From the NCBI RefSeq assembly GCF_000720485.1, contig NZ_JOAX01000011.1:139163-203162 (forward strand): a stretch of DNA of 64,000 nucleotides, read 5' to 3'. Position 1 is the first letter of the stretch. Each line of letters opens with the position of its first letter. This DNA is from Streptomyces ochraceiscleroticus. Lineage in GTDB: Bacteria > Actinomycetota > Actinomycetes > Streptomycetales > Streptomycetaceae. Positions 48,131 to 58,502 of the stretch are shown piece by piece. The position numbers were made by a program, and so were the translations under genes. Under the pieces are notes generated by a model. The model saw nothing but the letters and a program-made list of their open reading frames with translations, ran no database searches and was not told where the DNA came from.

Positions 48131-49583
48131 CCCCAAGGGCTTCCTGAACCACGACCGCGAGGTCGCTCAGACCCGTCCCGTCGAGGAGCGGGTCAAGGAC
48201 TGGAACGAGGTCTACCGGCCCGGCTCCCTGCTGCCGATCATCAGCAAGCAGGCGTCGCGCTGCATGGACTGCGGCATCCCGTTCTGCCACAACGGCTGTC
48301 CGCTGGGGAACCTCATCCCCGAGTGGAACGACTACGCGTACCGCAACGACTGGGAGGCCGCGAGCGAGCGGCTGCACGCGACCAACAACTTCCCGGAGTT
48401 CACCGGTCGCCTCTGCCCCGCGCCGTGCGAGGCCGCCTGTGTGCTGGGCATCAACCAGCCGCCGGTGACCATCAAGAACGTCGAGGTCTCCATCATCGAC
48501 AAGGCGTGGGACAACGGGGACGTCACCCCGCAGCCGCCCGAGCGCCTGTCCGGCAAGACCGTCGCCGTCATCGGCTCGGGCCCGGCGGGTCTCGCCGCCG
48601 CCCAGCAGCTGACCCGCGCGGGTCACACCGTCGCCGTCTACGAGCGCGCGGACCGTATCGGTGGTCTCCTCCGCTACGGCATCCCCGAGTTCAAGATGGA
48701 GAAGCGGCACATCAACCGCCGCATCGAGCAGATGCGCGCGGAGGGCACCAAGTTCCGCACCGAGACGGAGATCGGCCGTGACATCGACGCGGCGAAGCTG
48801 CGCCGTCGCTACGACGCCGTCGTGATCGCCGCGGGCTCGACCACCTCCCGCGACCTGCCGGTGCCCGGCCGCGACCTCAAGGGCATCCACTTCGCGATGG
48901 AGTACCTCCCGCTCGCGAACAAGGTCCAGGAGGGCGACCTCACCACGTCCCCGATCTCCGCCGAGGGCAAGCACGTCGTCGTCATCGGCGGCGGCGACAC
49001 CGGCGCGGACTGCGTCGGCACGGCCCACCGCCAGGGCGCGGCCTCCGTGACCCAGCTGGAGATCATGCCCAAGCCGGGCGAGGAGCGGAACGAGAGCCAG
49101 CCCTGGCCGACGTTCCCGATGCTCTACAAGGTCACCTCCGCGCACGAGGAGGGCGGTGAGCGGATCTACTCCGTCAACACCACCCACTTCGAGGGCGACG
49201 AGGACGGCAACGTCCAGTGGCTGCACCTGGTCGAGGTGGAGTTCAAGGACGGCAAGCTGGAGCAGAAGCCGGGCACCGAGCGGAAGATCCCCGCTCAGCT
49301 GGTCACCCTCGCCATGGGCTTCACCGGCACCGACAAGGAGAACGGCCTCGTCGAGCAGTTCGGCCTGGAGCTGGACGAGCGCGGCAACGTCGCGCGCAAC
49401 GCCGAGTTCGAGACCAACGTCCCCGGCGTCTTCGTGGCCGGTGACGCCGGCCGCGGCCAGTCGCTGATCGTGTGGGCCATCGCCGAGGGCCGCTCCGCGG
49501 CCAAGGGCGTGGACCGCTTCCTGACCGGCGCGTCCTCGCTGCCGGCCCCGATCAAGCCGACGGACCGCGCACTGGCCGTGTGA
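48123..49583 (+). CDS. gltD: Glutamate synthase small subunit
   Basis: 486 residues, overlapping gltB by 8 bases. The N-terminal cysteine clusters [17 protein letters not shown] and [13 protein letters not shown] hold the 4Fe-4S centres; the FAD motif [17 protein letters not shown] and NADPH motif [16 protein letters not shown] follow, and [18 protein letters not shown] ends the FAD site. It feeds NADPH electrons to GltB. Its stop codon is inside a perfect 11-bp direct repeat. Confidence 0.97.
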   Translation: MADPKGFLNHDREVAQTRPVEERVKDWNEVYRPGSLLPIISKQASRCMDCGIPFCHNGCPLGNLIPEWNDYAYRNDWEAASERLHATNNFPEFTGRLCPAPCEAACVLGINQPPVTIKNVEVSIIDKAWDNGDVTPQPPERLSGKTVAVIGSGPAGLAAAQQLTRAGHTVAVYERADRIGGLLRYGIPEFKMEKRHINRRIEQMRAEGTKFRTETEIGRDIDAAKLRRRYDAVVIAAGSTTSRDLPVPGRDLKGIHFAMEYLPLANKVQEGDLTTSPISAEGKHVVVIGGGDTGADCVGTAHRQGAASVTQLEIMPKPGEERNESQPWPTFPMLYKVTSAHEEGGERIYSVNTTHFEGDEDGNVQWLHLVEVEFKDGKLEQKPGTERKIPAQLVTLAMGFTGTDKENGLVEQFGLELDERGNVARNAEFETNVPGVFVAGDAGRGQSLIVWAIAEGRSAAKGVDRFLTGASSLPAPIKPTDRALAV

Positions 49584-49600
49584 CGCACTGTGTGACGCAC
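49578..49600 (+). repeat. Direct repeat of 11 bp, period 12, across the gltD stop
   Basis: GTGTGACGCAC at 49578-49588 and 49590-49600. The first copy contains the gltD TGA (49581-49583). Confidence 0.85.
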
Positions 49601-49642
49601 CGTCACCCCTGAATGTCCCGTACAACGACGTACGGAACAAAT

Positions 49643-49684
49643 GCGGCGCCTGCCCCTTCCCCGACCGGTGAGGGCAGGCGCCGC
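49643..49684. terminator. Bidirectional terminator between gltD and the PPOX gene
   Basis: Perfect 13-base arms GCGGCGCCTGCCC and GGGCAGGCGCCGC around a 16-base loop, between convergent genes. Confidence 0.85.
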
Positions 49685-49714
49685 GCGTGTGTATGGCGCC
49701 GGTGTGTCAGGCGC

Positions 49715-50188
49715 TCAGCCCTCGTCCTCCACCAGCCGCGCCGGGAAGCCGCCGGTGGCGATGGGGCCCCAGCGGCGGGGGGTGATGCGGATGATGGACT
49801 TGCCCTGCTTGCGCATGGCCTCGCGGTACTCGTCCCAGTCCGGGTGCTCGCCGGAGATGTTGCGGAAGTACTCCACCAGCGGCTCGACCGAGTCCGGCGC
49901 GTCGATGACCTCGGCCTCGCCGTCCACCTGCACCCAGGGGCCGTTCCACTCGTCGGAGAGGACGATCACGCTGACGGACGGCGCGCGGCGGGCGTTGCGT
50001 ACCTTGGCGCGCTCCGGGTACGTCGAGATCACGATCCGGCCCGAGTCGTCCACGCCGCAGGTCAGCGGCGAGCCCTGAGGGGTGCCGTCGGACCGGCGGG
50101 TCAGCAGGATGGCGCGGTGCCGGGGGCGGACGAACTCCAGCAGTTCGGCGAGTTCGACCTTCTTGTTCGTCGCGATGGAAGGGCTCAT
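49715..50188 (-). CDS. PPOX-class (pyridoxamine-oxidase fold) F420/FMN-dependent protein
   Basis: 157 residues with the split beta-barrel of this superfamily: RHRAILLTRRSDGTPQGSPL, IVISTYPERAKVRNARRAP and the terminal PRRWGPIATGGFPAR are typical of actinobacterial F420-binding members. It probably reduces or binds a small substrate using F420; biochemistry unknown. The ATG has a leaderless-type box. Confidence 0.87.
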   Translation of the reverse strand: MSPSIATNKKVELAELLEFVRPRHRAILLTRRSDGTPQGSPLTCGVDDSGRIVISTYPERAKVRNARRAPSVSVIVLSDEWNGPWVQVDGEAEVIDAPDSVEPLVEYFRNISGEHPDWDEYREAMRKQGKSIIRITPRRWGPIATGGFPARLVEDEG

Positions 50189-50195
50189 ACGGCCG

Positions 50196-50201
50196 AGCCT
50201 A
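50196..50201 (-). promoter_or_regulatory. Leaderless -10 box (PPOX gene)
   Basis: TAGGCT on the minus strand, 7 bases before the ATG at 50188. Confidence 0.5.
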
Positions 50202-50305
50202 GGCGCTGGAGCGCGCTCGAAGGCCGAGGACTTGGCCGTTGTGGAGGCATTGCGGCCGGTGCTCAGCCCACAGCGGAAGGCCTGATCCGCACGGCCGCGC
50301 CGCCG

Positions 50306-50311
50306 TAGGTT
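50306..50311 (+). promoter_or_regulatory. Leaderless -10 box (MBL-fold gene)
   Basis: TAGGTT, 6 bases before the ATG at 50318. Confidence 0.5.
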
Positions 50312-50317
50312 CACCGC

Positions 50318-51061
50318 ATGACAACCCGACAGCTCACCCCCGCGATATGGCAACTCCCGTTCCCCGTGGGCCATGTGTACATCGTGCGGCTGCCGACCGG
50401 CGGACCTGCCGGGCGGCCCGGGTACGCCCTGGTGGACACCGGCGTCTCCGGTTCGGCACCGGCGGTCCTGGCGGCGCTGGCCGGGCTCGGCGGGCGCCCC
50501 GAGGACGTCCGGCAGATCGTGCTGACCCACTCCCACCTCGACCACACCGGCTCGGCCGCCGATCTCGCGGCGGCCACCGGCGCCACCGTGCTGGCGGGCG
50601 CGCCCGACGCCCCGGCCATCCGCGGGGAGGTGCCGGAGCCGGAGCCGGTCCTCACCGCCGCCGAACGCCTCCTGCACGAGAAGATCATGGCGGGTCTCGC
50701 GGAGTCCGGCATCGAGCCGCCGCGCCCCGTCGCGGTCGACACCGAGCTGCACGACGGCGATGTACTGGAGGGATGGGGCGAGCCCGTGCACGTCCTCGCC
50801 ACGCACGGCCACACCCCCGGCGGCATCGCCCTGCACCTCCCGGAGTCCCGGGTGCTCTTCCCCGGGGACCTCATCGGCACCGGCGAGGGCAGGGCGGTGC
50901 TCGGTCCCATGAACATCGACCGGGAGCGGGCCATCGCCTCCTTCCGGCGGCTGGCCGCGCTGGAGCGGGTCGAGGTGGTGTGCGTACCGCACGGCGACCC
51001 GATCACCGAGAACGCGGCGGCGACGCTCGCGGCGGCCACGCCCGAGACCGACTGGCTGTAG
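50318..51061 (+). CDS. Metallo-beta-lactamase fold hydrolase
   Basis: 247 residues. The zinc motif LTHSHLDHTGS (H-x-H-x-D-H) is near residue 72; the further ligands are in ATHGHTPGG and FPGDLIGTG, and a terminal His is in CVPHGDP. General hydrolase of the glyoxalase II-like group; substrate unknown. It is divergent from the PPOX gene and convergent with the metalloprotease gene 3 bases away. Confidence 0.9.
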   Translation: MTTRQLTPAIWQLPFPVGHVYIVRLPTGGPAGRPGYALVDTGVSGSAPAVLAALAGLGGRPEDVRQIVLTHSHLDHTGSAADLAAATGATVLAGAPDAPAIRGEVPEPEPVLTAAERLLHEKIMAGLAESGIEPPRPVAVDTELHDGDVLEGWGEPVHVLATHGHTPGGIALHLPESRVLFPGDLIGTGEGRAVLGPMNIDRERAIASFRRLAALERVEVVCVPHGDPITENAAATLAAATPETDWL

Positions 51062-51064
51062 CCG

Positions 51065-51973
51065 TTACGTGTCGCACTCCAGCTCCGTGCGGCACAGCGC
51101 GCAACGGGCACGGAGCGGACCGCGCACGGGGAGCCGGATGCGCTGGTGGCAGGCCGGGCACGGGAAGGAGACGCGGAGCGGGCCCGGGCCGTCGAAGGCG
51201 TATCCGGCGTCCTGCGGCGGGCCGGGGGAGCGGCGCGGTGTGCGGGCGGCGCGCCGGTCCTTCGCGTACCGCCACCGGTCGGCCCGGCCCGCGGCGGCCA
51301 GCGGCGGCCGCCGGATGTCGTCCAGCGCCCGCAGCCGCCCCGCGCGGTAGGCGTCGTACGCCTGCGGGCTGGTGAACCACGGCGCCGGGTCCTCGCCGAA
51401 GAACAGCGCCCGCTTGGCGAGGACGTAGCCGAACTCCTCGGGGGTGAGGTAGCCCAGCTTCTGCGAGGACGTGCCGTGCTCGCGGTAGGCGTCCAGCAGC
51501 AGCCAGCCCGCGCCGAGGTAGGCGGTCGCGGTGTCGGTGAGGATCTCGTTGGCGTGCGTGCCGGGGAAGGACAGGCCGAGGCGGTGCAGATAGATGTGCA
51601 TCACCTCGTGCGCCAGGGCGGCGGCGATGTCCCTGCGGTGGTGGCGGAAGCGGTCGTTGAGCTCGATGAAGTACTCGGGCCCCGCGGTCAGTTCGACGTT
51701 CGCGGCGTGCCGCATCCCGCGGAAGGAGACGATCATGCGGGCGTCCGGCAGCCGCAGATGCGCCACCATCGCGCGGGCCACCCGCTGCACGCCCAGGTGC
51801 AGATCCTCCTCGTCGCCGAAGGCCGCGTCGACGGGCGGCACGGCGGTCTCGAAGGTGCGCACCGTGTCGTACGACATCCGTTTGTACAGCGCGGTCACGG
51901 CCGCCCGGACCGTCTCCAGATGCGGATAGCCGTGCACGACCTCGCTGCCGGGACGGGTGCCTCCCACTGCCAC
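51065..51973 (-). CDS. Putative zinc metalloprotease with C-terminal zinc ribbon
   Basis: 302 residues. The HExxH motif is HEVMHIYLHRLGL near residue 115, followed by HANEILTDTATAYLG, whose Glu or Asp could be the third ligand. The C-terminus carries two Cys pairs, CPACH and CALC, as a zinc ribbon, after an Arg/Pro-rich linker. No signal peptide is seen, so it is probably cytoplasmic. I do not recognise a named family. The GTG is chosen because of the TACAGT box; the frame stays open to 52081. Confidence 0.75.
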   Translation of the reverse strand: MAVGGTRPGSEVVHGYPHLETVRAAVTALYKRMSYDTVRTFETAVPPVDAAFGDEEDLHLGVQRVARAMVAHLRLPDARMIVSFRGMRHAANVELTAGPEYFIELNDRFRHHRRDIAAALAHEVMHIYLHRLGLSFPGTHANEILTDTATAYLGAGWLLLDAYREHGTSSQKLGYLTPEEFGYVLAKRALFFGEDPAPWFTSPQAYDAYRAGRLRALDDIRRPPLAAAGRADRWRYAKDRRAARTPRRSPGPPQDAGYAFDGPGPLRVSFPCPACHQRIRLPVRGPLRARCALCRTELECDT

Positions 51974-51979
51974 CCGACC

Positions 51980-51985
51980 ACTGTA
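51980..51985 (-). promoter_or_regulatory. Leaderless -10 box (metalloprotease gene)
   Basis: TACAGT on the minus strand, 6 bases before the GTG at 51973. Confidence 0.45.
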
Positions 51986-52056
51986 CGGGCGCGCGTAACG
52001 GGACGGTACGGGTCGTACTGCCCACGGTGGTAAGGGAATTGAGCGGCTGGGCACTC

Positions 52057-53060
<1,004 letters not shown>

Positions 53061-53080
53061 TCGCCGCGCAGCCGCGATGA

Positions 53081-53117
53081 GGCCCCGGTGCCCGGCGCAG
53101 GCCGTGGCGCCGGGGCC
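53081..53117 (+). terminator. Terminator after sprT
   Basis: 12-base arms GGCCCCGGTGCC and GGCGCCGGGGCC with one G-T pair and a 13-base loop. Confidence 0.75.
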
Positions 53118-53225
53118 GTCCCGTTAGTCCAACACCTGTCCCTCCTTTGTCCATGGGCGCATCCGTCGCTCGGGCAGCACGCTGTCCGGCGACAGTCAGT
53201 GCCGGTGCGAAGGAGGACAGTGCGC

Positions 53226-56200
53226 GTGAACGAACCGACAGGTGACGGGCGCAGGCCCAGCCGCAGGACCGTCGTCGCGGGCACCGCCCTCGCCGCGCTC
53301 GGCACCGCGCTGCCCCTCGGCGGCGCGTCCGCGCACGCGGCACCCCGGGCGGGCGAGGCCGTGCTCCGCTCCGAGCAGCTCCAGGTCCGCGTGGACACCG
53401 CCTTCCCACGCGTCCTCGCGTACACCGACACCGGCACCGGCGCCGTGCTGCACGGCCAGACGGAGCCGGTCACCGAGGTCGTCATCGACGGCACGGCGCG
53501 CACCCCGAAAGTCACCGCGCAACCTTCCCCCAAGCTCTCGGCTTCGCTCGAGCAGGGAGGTGCCCCCATCGACCGCATCGCCTACACCCTCGCCTTCGAC
53601 GGCGGCACCGAGATCGGCGTGGAGATCGCGGTCGAGGGATGGCAGGTCCACTGGCGGGTCACGAAGATCGCCGACACCGCCGCGCTGCGCGTCGGCACCC
53701 TGCAGATCCCCGCGCTCGCGCTGCTCAGTGTGCGCAGCGACCAGCCCGGCGCGAGCCTCCTCGCGGCCCGGATCGAGCTGGACAAGGCCAAGAGCGGCGA
53801 CACCCTCGTCCAGGTCACGGACGGCACGCCCGCCGACGCCGCGCCCCTCGGATGCGCGTACGCGGTGGTCGCCACCGGCCGGCTGGCCGCCGCGCTGGAG
53901 ACCAACACCGTGTACGACAAGCCGTCCGGGGCCACCACCTGGGAGAACGGCCGGCTCTGGCGGCAGACCGTACAGCGCGACGGCTACGTCGAGGCGCGGC
54001 TCGCCTGCGGCCAGTGGACCCACCGCGCGGCCACCGCCCCCGTGGACGCCACCGAACCCCTGCCGTACGCCACCGTGATCCTCACCCGCGACCGCAACGG
54101 CGACGGCCGCGTCGACTGGCAGGACGCCGCCATCGCACTGCGCGACATCATGGTCATGCCGCTCGGCGCGGACGAACAGCATCTGCGCGTCGTCCCGCAC
54201 ATCCCCTTCAACTTCGCCAGCCAGGCCACCAATCCGTTCCTCGCCACCCTCGACAACGTCAAGCGGATCTCCCTCGCGACGGACGGACTGCGGCAGTTCA
54301 CCCTCCTCAAGGGCTACCAGTCCGAGGGCCACGACTCCGCACACCCGGACTACGGCGGCAACTACAACACCCGCGCAGGCGGCCTCGCGGACCTCAACGC
54401 CCTGGTACGCGCCGGAAAGAAGTGGAACAGCGACTTCGCCGTCCATGTCAACGCCACCGAGTCCTACCCCGTCGCCCACGCCTTCTCCGAGACGCTGGTC
54501 GACAAGACCAACGAGCAGTGGGACTGGCTCGACCAGTCCTACCGCATCGACGCCCGCCGCGACCTGGTCTCCGGCGACATCGCAGCCCGCTTCCAGCAGC
54601 TCCGCGATGAGACCGACCCGGCCCTGAACATGCTCTACATCGACGTCTTCCGCGAGTCCGGCTGGAACTCCGACCGGCTCCAGCGCCAGCTGCGCGACCA
54701 GGGCTGGCTGGTCACCACCGAATGGGGCCACGGCCTGGAGCGCTCCGCCCTGTGGTCGCACTGGGCCAACGAGACCGACTACGGCGGCGACACCTCCCGC
54801 GGCATCAACAGCAAGCTGATCCGCTTCCTGCGCAACCACCACAAGGACGTCTTCGCCGACAAGTGGCCGACCCTGCTCGGCGCGCCCCGCATGGGCACCT
54901 TCGAGGGCTGGGTCGGCAAGACCGACTGGCACGCCTTCCACCGGATGATCTGGCGGGACGCGCTGCCCGCCAAGTATCTCCAGGCGTACCCGATCAAGAC
55001 CTGGACCGACCACGAGATCACCTTCGAGGGCCCGACCCGCACGGTCGTCTCCGACGCCGACGGCGGCAAGCGGCGGATCACCACCGACGGCCGTCTCGTC
55101 TACGACGACGGCACCTACCTCCTGCCGTGGGAGCCGCGCCGCGCCATCGACCCGCAGAAGCTCTACCACTACAGCCCCAAGGGCGGCACGACGACCTGGA
55201 CGCTGCCGCGCGGCTGGGCGATCGGGACGGTGTACCTGTACCGCCTCACCGACCAGGGCCGCGCCGACGAGAAGCGGCTGCCGGTCAAGGGCGGCAAGGT
55301 CACCATCGAGGCCGCGGCCGGCGTCCCGTACGTCGTCCGCAAGGAGCGGGCCGCGCCCCAGGAGGACCCCCGCTGGGGCGAGGGCACCGGCCTGGCCGAC
55401 CCCGGCTTCCACTCCGGCACGCTCGACGGCTGGCAGGTCAGCGGCCCGGCGACGGTCCGCGCGAGCGCGCTGGGCGACTACGAGCTGGTGATCGGCGCCG
55501 GCGGCGCGGCAGCCGTCGCCCGCCGCCTGGACCGCCTCGCGCCCGGTACCTACGCGGCATCCGTGCAGGTCGAGGTAGGCGAGAAGGCGGGGGAGCGGCG
55601 CCGCGCCGAGCTGACGGTGCGCACCGCCGACGGGGTCACCGCGGCCAACTGGACGGAGACCTCCACGGCCGGCAACTACGTCGGCGCCGACCGCAAGCAC
55701 GGCACCCGCTTCCAGCGGATGTTCACCCGCTTCACCGTTCCCGAGGGCGGCGGCCCGGTGACGCTGGCCCTCAAGGCGGCAGCCGGACAGGCACGCGTCC
55801 GCTTCGACAACGTCCGGGTCGTGGCCGCCTCCCGCACGGAGAAGGACGGCACCCTCGCCTACGAGGACTTCGAGCACGTGCCGCAGGGCTGGGGCGTCTT
55901 CGTCAAGGGCGACGCGGGCGGCGCGAACGACCCGCGCACCCACATCGCCCAGCGGCACGCGCCGTACACCCAGCGCGGCTGGAACGGCAAGGCCATCGAC
56001 GATGTGATCGACGGCGGCCAGTCGCTGAAGTCGCGCGGCGAGAACGTCGGACTGGTCTACCGGACCGTTCCGCACACCGTGCGCTTCGCACCGGGCCGCC
56101 GCTACCGGGTCACCTTCCGGTACGAGAACGAGAAGGCGGACCAGTACGCCTGGGTGACGGCGGTGGACGAGCCGACGGCGCGCGAGCTGAGCCGCGAATC

Positions 56201-56345
56201 GCTGCCCGTCGCCACCCAGCCGGCCGCCTACACCTACGAGTTCACCGCCCCGGAGAAGGGCGAGACGTGGGTGGGGCTGCGGAAGACCGGTGACGACGGG
56301 ACGGCGGAATTCGTACTGGACGGGTTCGAGGTACGGGAGGTGTGA
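53226..56345 (+). CDS. Endo-alpha-N-acetylgalactosaminidase, GH101, Tat-exported
   Basis: 1039 residues. The signal has a twin-arginine motif (PSRRTVVAG) and AHA cleavage-like end at about residue 38. A beta-sandwich precedes the barrel, whose nucleophile Asp is in LNMLYIDVFRESGWNSD and acid/base Glu in VTTEWGHGLERSALWSHW. C-terminal sugar-binding-like jelly rolls follow. GH101 releases Gal-beta-1,3-GalNAc (core 1) from Ser/Thr of mucin-type glycoproteins outside the cell. GTG 53226 is 9 bases from AAGGAGG; GTG 53220 is the alternative. Confidence 0.93.
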   Translation: MNEPTGDGRRPSRRTVVAGTALAALGTALPLGGASAHAAPRAGEAVLRSEQLQVRVDTAFPRVLAYTDTGTGAVLHGQTEPVTEVVIDGTARTPKVTAQPSPKLSASLEQGGAPIDRIAYTLAFDGGTEIGVEIAVEGWQVHWRVTKIADTAALRVGTLQIPALALLSVRSDQPGASLLAARIELDKAKSGDTLVQVTDGTPADAAPLGCAYAVVATGRLAAALETNTVYDKPSGATTWENGRLWRQTVQRDGYVEARLACGQWTHRAATAPVDATEPLPYATVILTRDRNGDGRVDWQDAAIALRDIMVMPLGADEQHLRVVPHIPFNFASQATNPFLATLDNVKRISLATDGLRQFTLLKGYQSEGHDSAHPDYGGNYNTRAGGLADLNALVRAGKKWNSDFAVHVNATESYPVAHAFSETLVDKTNEQWDWLDQSYRIDARRDLVSGDIAARFQQLRDETDPALNMLYIDVFRESGWNSDRLQRQLRDQGWLVTTEWGHGLERSALWSHWANETDYGGDTSRGINSKLIRFLRNHHKDVFADKWPTLLGAPRMGTFEGWVGKTDWHAFHRMIWRDALPAKYLQAYPIKTWTDHEITFEGPTRTVVSDADGGKRRITTDGRLVYDDGTYLLPWEPRRAIDPQKLYHYSPKGGTTTWTLPRGWAIGTVYLYRLTDQGRADEKRLPVKGGKVTIEAAAGVPYVVRKERAAPQEDPRWGEGTGLADPGFHSGTLDGWQVSGPATVRASALGDYELVIGAGGAAAVARRLDRLAPGTYAASVQVEVGEKAGERRRAELTVRTADGVTAANWTETSTAGNYVGADRKHGTRFQRMFTRFTVPEGGGPVTLALKAAAGQARVRFDNVRVVAASRTEKDGTLAYEDFEHVPQGWGVFVKGDAGGANDPRTHIAQRHAPYTQRGWNGKAIDDVIDGGQSLKSRGENVGLVYRTVPHTVRFAPGRRYRVTFRYENEKADQYAWVTAVDEPTARELSRESLPVATQPAAYTYEFTAPEKGETWVGLRKTGDDGTAEFVLDGFEVREV

Positions 56346-56353
56346 GGTCCCGG

Positions 56354-56389
56354 GGCGCCCGGTCCGGGCCGCGGTCCGGACCGGGCGCC
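56354..56389. terminator. Bidirectional terminator between GH101 and GH35 genes
   Basis: Perfect 13-base arms GGCGCCCGGTCCG and CGGACCGGGCGCC with a 10-base loop; a second small palindrome AGCCTGA-G-TCAGGCT lies at 56394-56408. Confidence 0.88.
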
Positions 56390-56408
56390 TGAGAGCCTGA
56401 GTCAGGCT

Positions 56409-58223
56409 TCACGGCACCAGCCGCGGCACCTCCGCCTCCGGCCCCCGCCCCGCGCCCTCCAGCTCCAGTACCAGTACCTCGTTCGGTCCCTCGCGCAGAC
56501 ACGGGCCCGGTACGTACAGCGCGTGCTGCGGCCCCGCCGACCAGTACCGGCCCAGCGGGAACCCGCCGATCCATACGAAGCCCCGCGTCCAGCCGGGCAG
56601 CTCCAGCAGCGCGTCCCCGACGCCGCCGGCCGGCACGGTCACGCTCCCGCGATGCAGCCCGCGCGCGCTGGCCCCGGCGCCCGCCCCGAAGGGCAGCTTC
56701 CCCACCGCCCCCGCGTCCTCCAGCGCATCCAGCCGCAGCCCCCGCGCCCCTATTCCGTGCACGTACTGCCGTTCGTGCAGCACCCCGCCCGTGATCCCCT
56801 TCGGCTCGCCCAGCCGCGGCCCGTAGTTGACCCGCCCCAGCGACTCCACCCACAGCTCCGCCTCCGCTGGCCCGGCCACCGGCCCGAGCACCGCGTCCTC
56901 GTCCGCCAGTACGGGCCCCGGCGCGCCGTCGACGAACGTCACCGCCCGGTCCCGCAGCCCACGGACCCGCAGCTCGTACGGCTCCCGCGGCCCCGGCACC
57001 GAGACCCGGTACCGCACCACCCCGCGGTCCACGTCCAGCTCCTCGAACGTCGGCGGCACCCCCGACCGCACCTCGGGACCGCCCAGCCCGTCCAGTACCG
57101 CGTCCATCGGCGCCCAGCCCGTCAGCCGCACCTCCGCCGGCGCGCCCAGCACCGGCTGCGGCGCGGGCGGCTCCGGCAGCGGACCATCGGCGTACGGCGC
57201 CAGCACCTCGCGGAACCGCCAGAACTTCGCCGTCGGCCGGCCGCGCTCGTCGACGGGCGCGCCGTAGTCGTACGACGTCACGGTCGGCAGCAGCGCGCCG
57301 TCCTGCAGCGCACCGTCCCGGTTCGCCCCCGCCCAGCCGCCGAAACTCGTCCCGCCGTGCGCCATGTAGACGTTCACCGACGCACCGCACTCCAGAATCT
57401 CGCGCAGCGCGTCCGCGGCGTCCTCCGCGTCCCGCGCGCCCGCGGCCGCTCCTCCGTCCGGCCCGGTGCTCCAGTGGGAGAACCACCCGCACCAGAACTC
57501 CATGCACATCAGCGGCCCGTCCGGCCGGTGCCGGCGCAGCGTCGCGAACGCCTCCCGCGCGCCGGACCCGAAGTTGACCGTCGCGAGCACGCCCGGCACG
57601 CTCCCGCCCGTCAGCATGTGGTCCTCCGGCCCGTCGGAGGTGAACAGCGGCACGGTCACCCCGAGGTCGCGCAGCCGGTCGGTGAGATGCGCGAGGTAGG
57701 CGGCGTCCGAGCCGTACGAGCCGTACTCGTTCTCGACCTGCACCATGATCACCGGGCCGCCGCGGTCGCACTGCCGCGGGATGACCTGTGGCAATACCGC
57801 CGCGAACCATTCATCCACCGCCCGCAGATACTCCGGATCACGGGTGCGCACCCGCCGCCCCAGCGGTCCGGTCAGCCAGTGCGGCAGCCCGCCGTTCTCC
57901 CACTCGGCACAGATGTACGGGCCGGGGCGGACGATCGCCAGCAGCCCCGCCCGCCGCACCGCGTCCAGGAACCGGCCGAGCGTCGCCAGCTCCCGGAACT
58001 CACCCGGGCGCGGCTCGTGCAGATTCCACGGCACATACGTCTCCACGCAGTTCAGGCCCATCGCCCGCAGCATCGCCAGCCGGTGGCCCCAGTGCCCCTC
58101 GTGCACCCGGAAGTAGTGCAGCGCCCCCGACAGCAGCCGCACCGGCCGCCCGTCGAGCGCGAACTCCCGCCCCCCGACGGCGAATTCTCGCCGTTCGGCC
58201 CCGTGAGGCTCATTTGTCCTCAC
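56409..58223 (-). CDS. Beta-galactosidase, glycoside hydrolase family 35
   Basis: 604 residues. The GH35 barrel opens GRPVRLLSGALHYFRV; the acid/base Glu is in VQVENEYGSYG and the nucleophile Glu in LMCMEFWCGWFSHW. A beta-rich C-terminal region ends with GFVWIGGFPLGRYW, as in bacterial and animal GH35. No signal peptide is seen, so it probably acts inside the cell on imported disaccharide. Convergent with GH101 and divergent from the AraC gene. GTG 58247 is an alternative start. Confidence 0.9.
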   Translation of the reverse strand: MRTNEPHGAERREFAVGGREFALDGRPVRLLSGALHYFRVHEGHWGHRLAMLRAMGLNCVETYVPWNLHEPRPGEFRELATLGRFLDAVRRAGLLAIVRPGPYICAEWENGGLPHWLTGPLGRRVRTRDPEYLRAVDEWFAAVLPQVIPRQCDRGGPVIMVQVENEYGSYGSDAAYLAHLTDRLRDLGVTVPLFTSDGPEDHMLTGGSVPGVLATVNFGSGAREAFATLRRHRPDGPLMCMEFWCGWFSHWSTGPDGGAAAGARDAEDAADALREILECGASVNVYMAHGGTSFGGWAGANRDGALQDGALLPTVTSYDYGAPVDERGRPTAKFWRFREVLAPYADGPLPEPPAPQPVLGAPAEVRLTGWAPMDAVLDGLGGPEVRSGVPPTFEELDVDRGVVRYRVSVPGPREPYELRVRGLRDRAVTFVDGAPGPVLADEDAVLGPVAGPAEAELWVESLGRVNYGPRLGEPKGITGGVLHERQYVHGIGARGLRLDALEDAGAVGKLPFGAGAGASARGLHRGSVTVPAGGVGDALLELPGWTRGFVWIGGFPLGRYWSAGPQHALYVPGPCLREGPNEVLVLELEGAGRGPEAEVPRLVP

Positions 58224-58340
58224 ACGACTCGCCTTGTCATCCGCCACGTCGTCCGTCCCGTCGCTCCCGCCCGGCTCGCGTCGCGTCCAGCTCACCCCCT
58301 GGCGGGGCGGGCGGTCCATGGACAAAGATCGGCATTGTTT

Positions 58341-58353
58341 GGACGGAACGTCC
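58341..58353. promoter_or_regulatory. Dyad GGACG-N3-CGTCC in the GH35-araC gap
   Basis: Perfect 5-base arms, 11 bases before the 18-bp tandem repeats; candidate part of the divergent control region. Confidence 0.35.
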
Positions 58354-58363
58354 GCGTGTGCGG

Positions 58364-58407
58364 TGCGTGGTGTACCTGCACTGCGTGGTGTACGTGCAGT
58401 GCGTGGA
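58364..58407 (+). repeat. 18-bp tandem direct repeat, candidate AraC-type operator
   Basis: Units at 58364-58381 and 58382-58399 (TGCGTGGTGTACCTGCAC with 2 changes) and a partial third (TGCGTGGA). Direct repeats of about this length in a divergent promoter are the usual binding pattern of AraC-family regulators. Confidence 0.65.
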
Positions 58408-58502
58408 GCGGAGCGGAGTACGTGCCGGGCCGCGACCGCGCGCCGGCGTTCCGTACGGAGCGGGCGGCCGGGGAAGGCGGCCGGCCGACGGAAGGAGGAT
58501 GC

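Noticed and set aside
43433..48136. A very long open frame on the minus strand opposite gltB (and similar ones opposite sdhA, GH101 and trpC)
   Set aside because: High-GC coding DNA leaves antisense frames open; the translations are Arg/Gly/Val/Asp-rich with no recognisable domains, while the plus strand has complete families.
56523..58502. In-frame extension of the AraC gene by about 660 codons upstream
   Set aside because: It is antisense to the GH35 gene and of nonsense composition; a perfect ribosome site supports the GTG at 58503.
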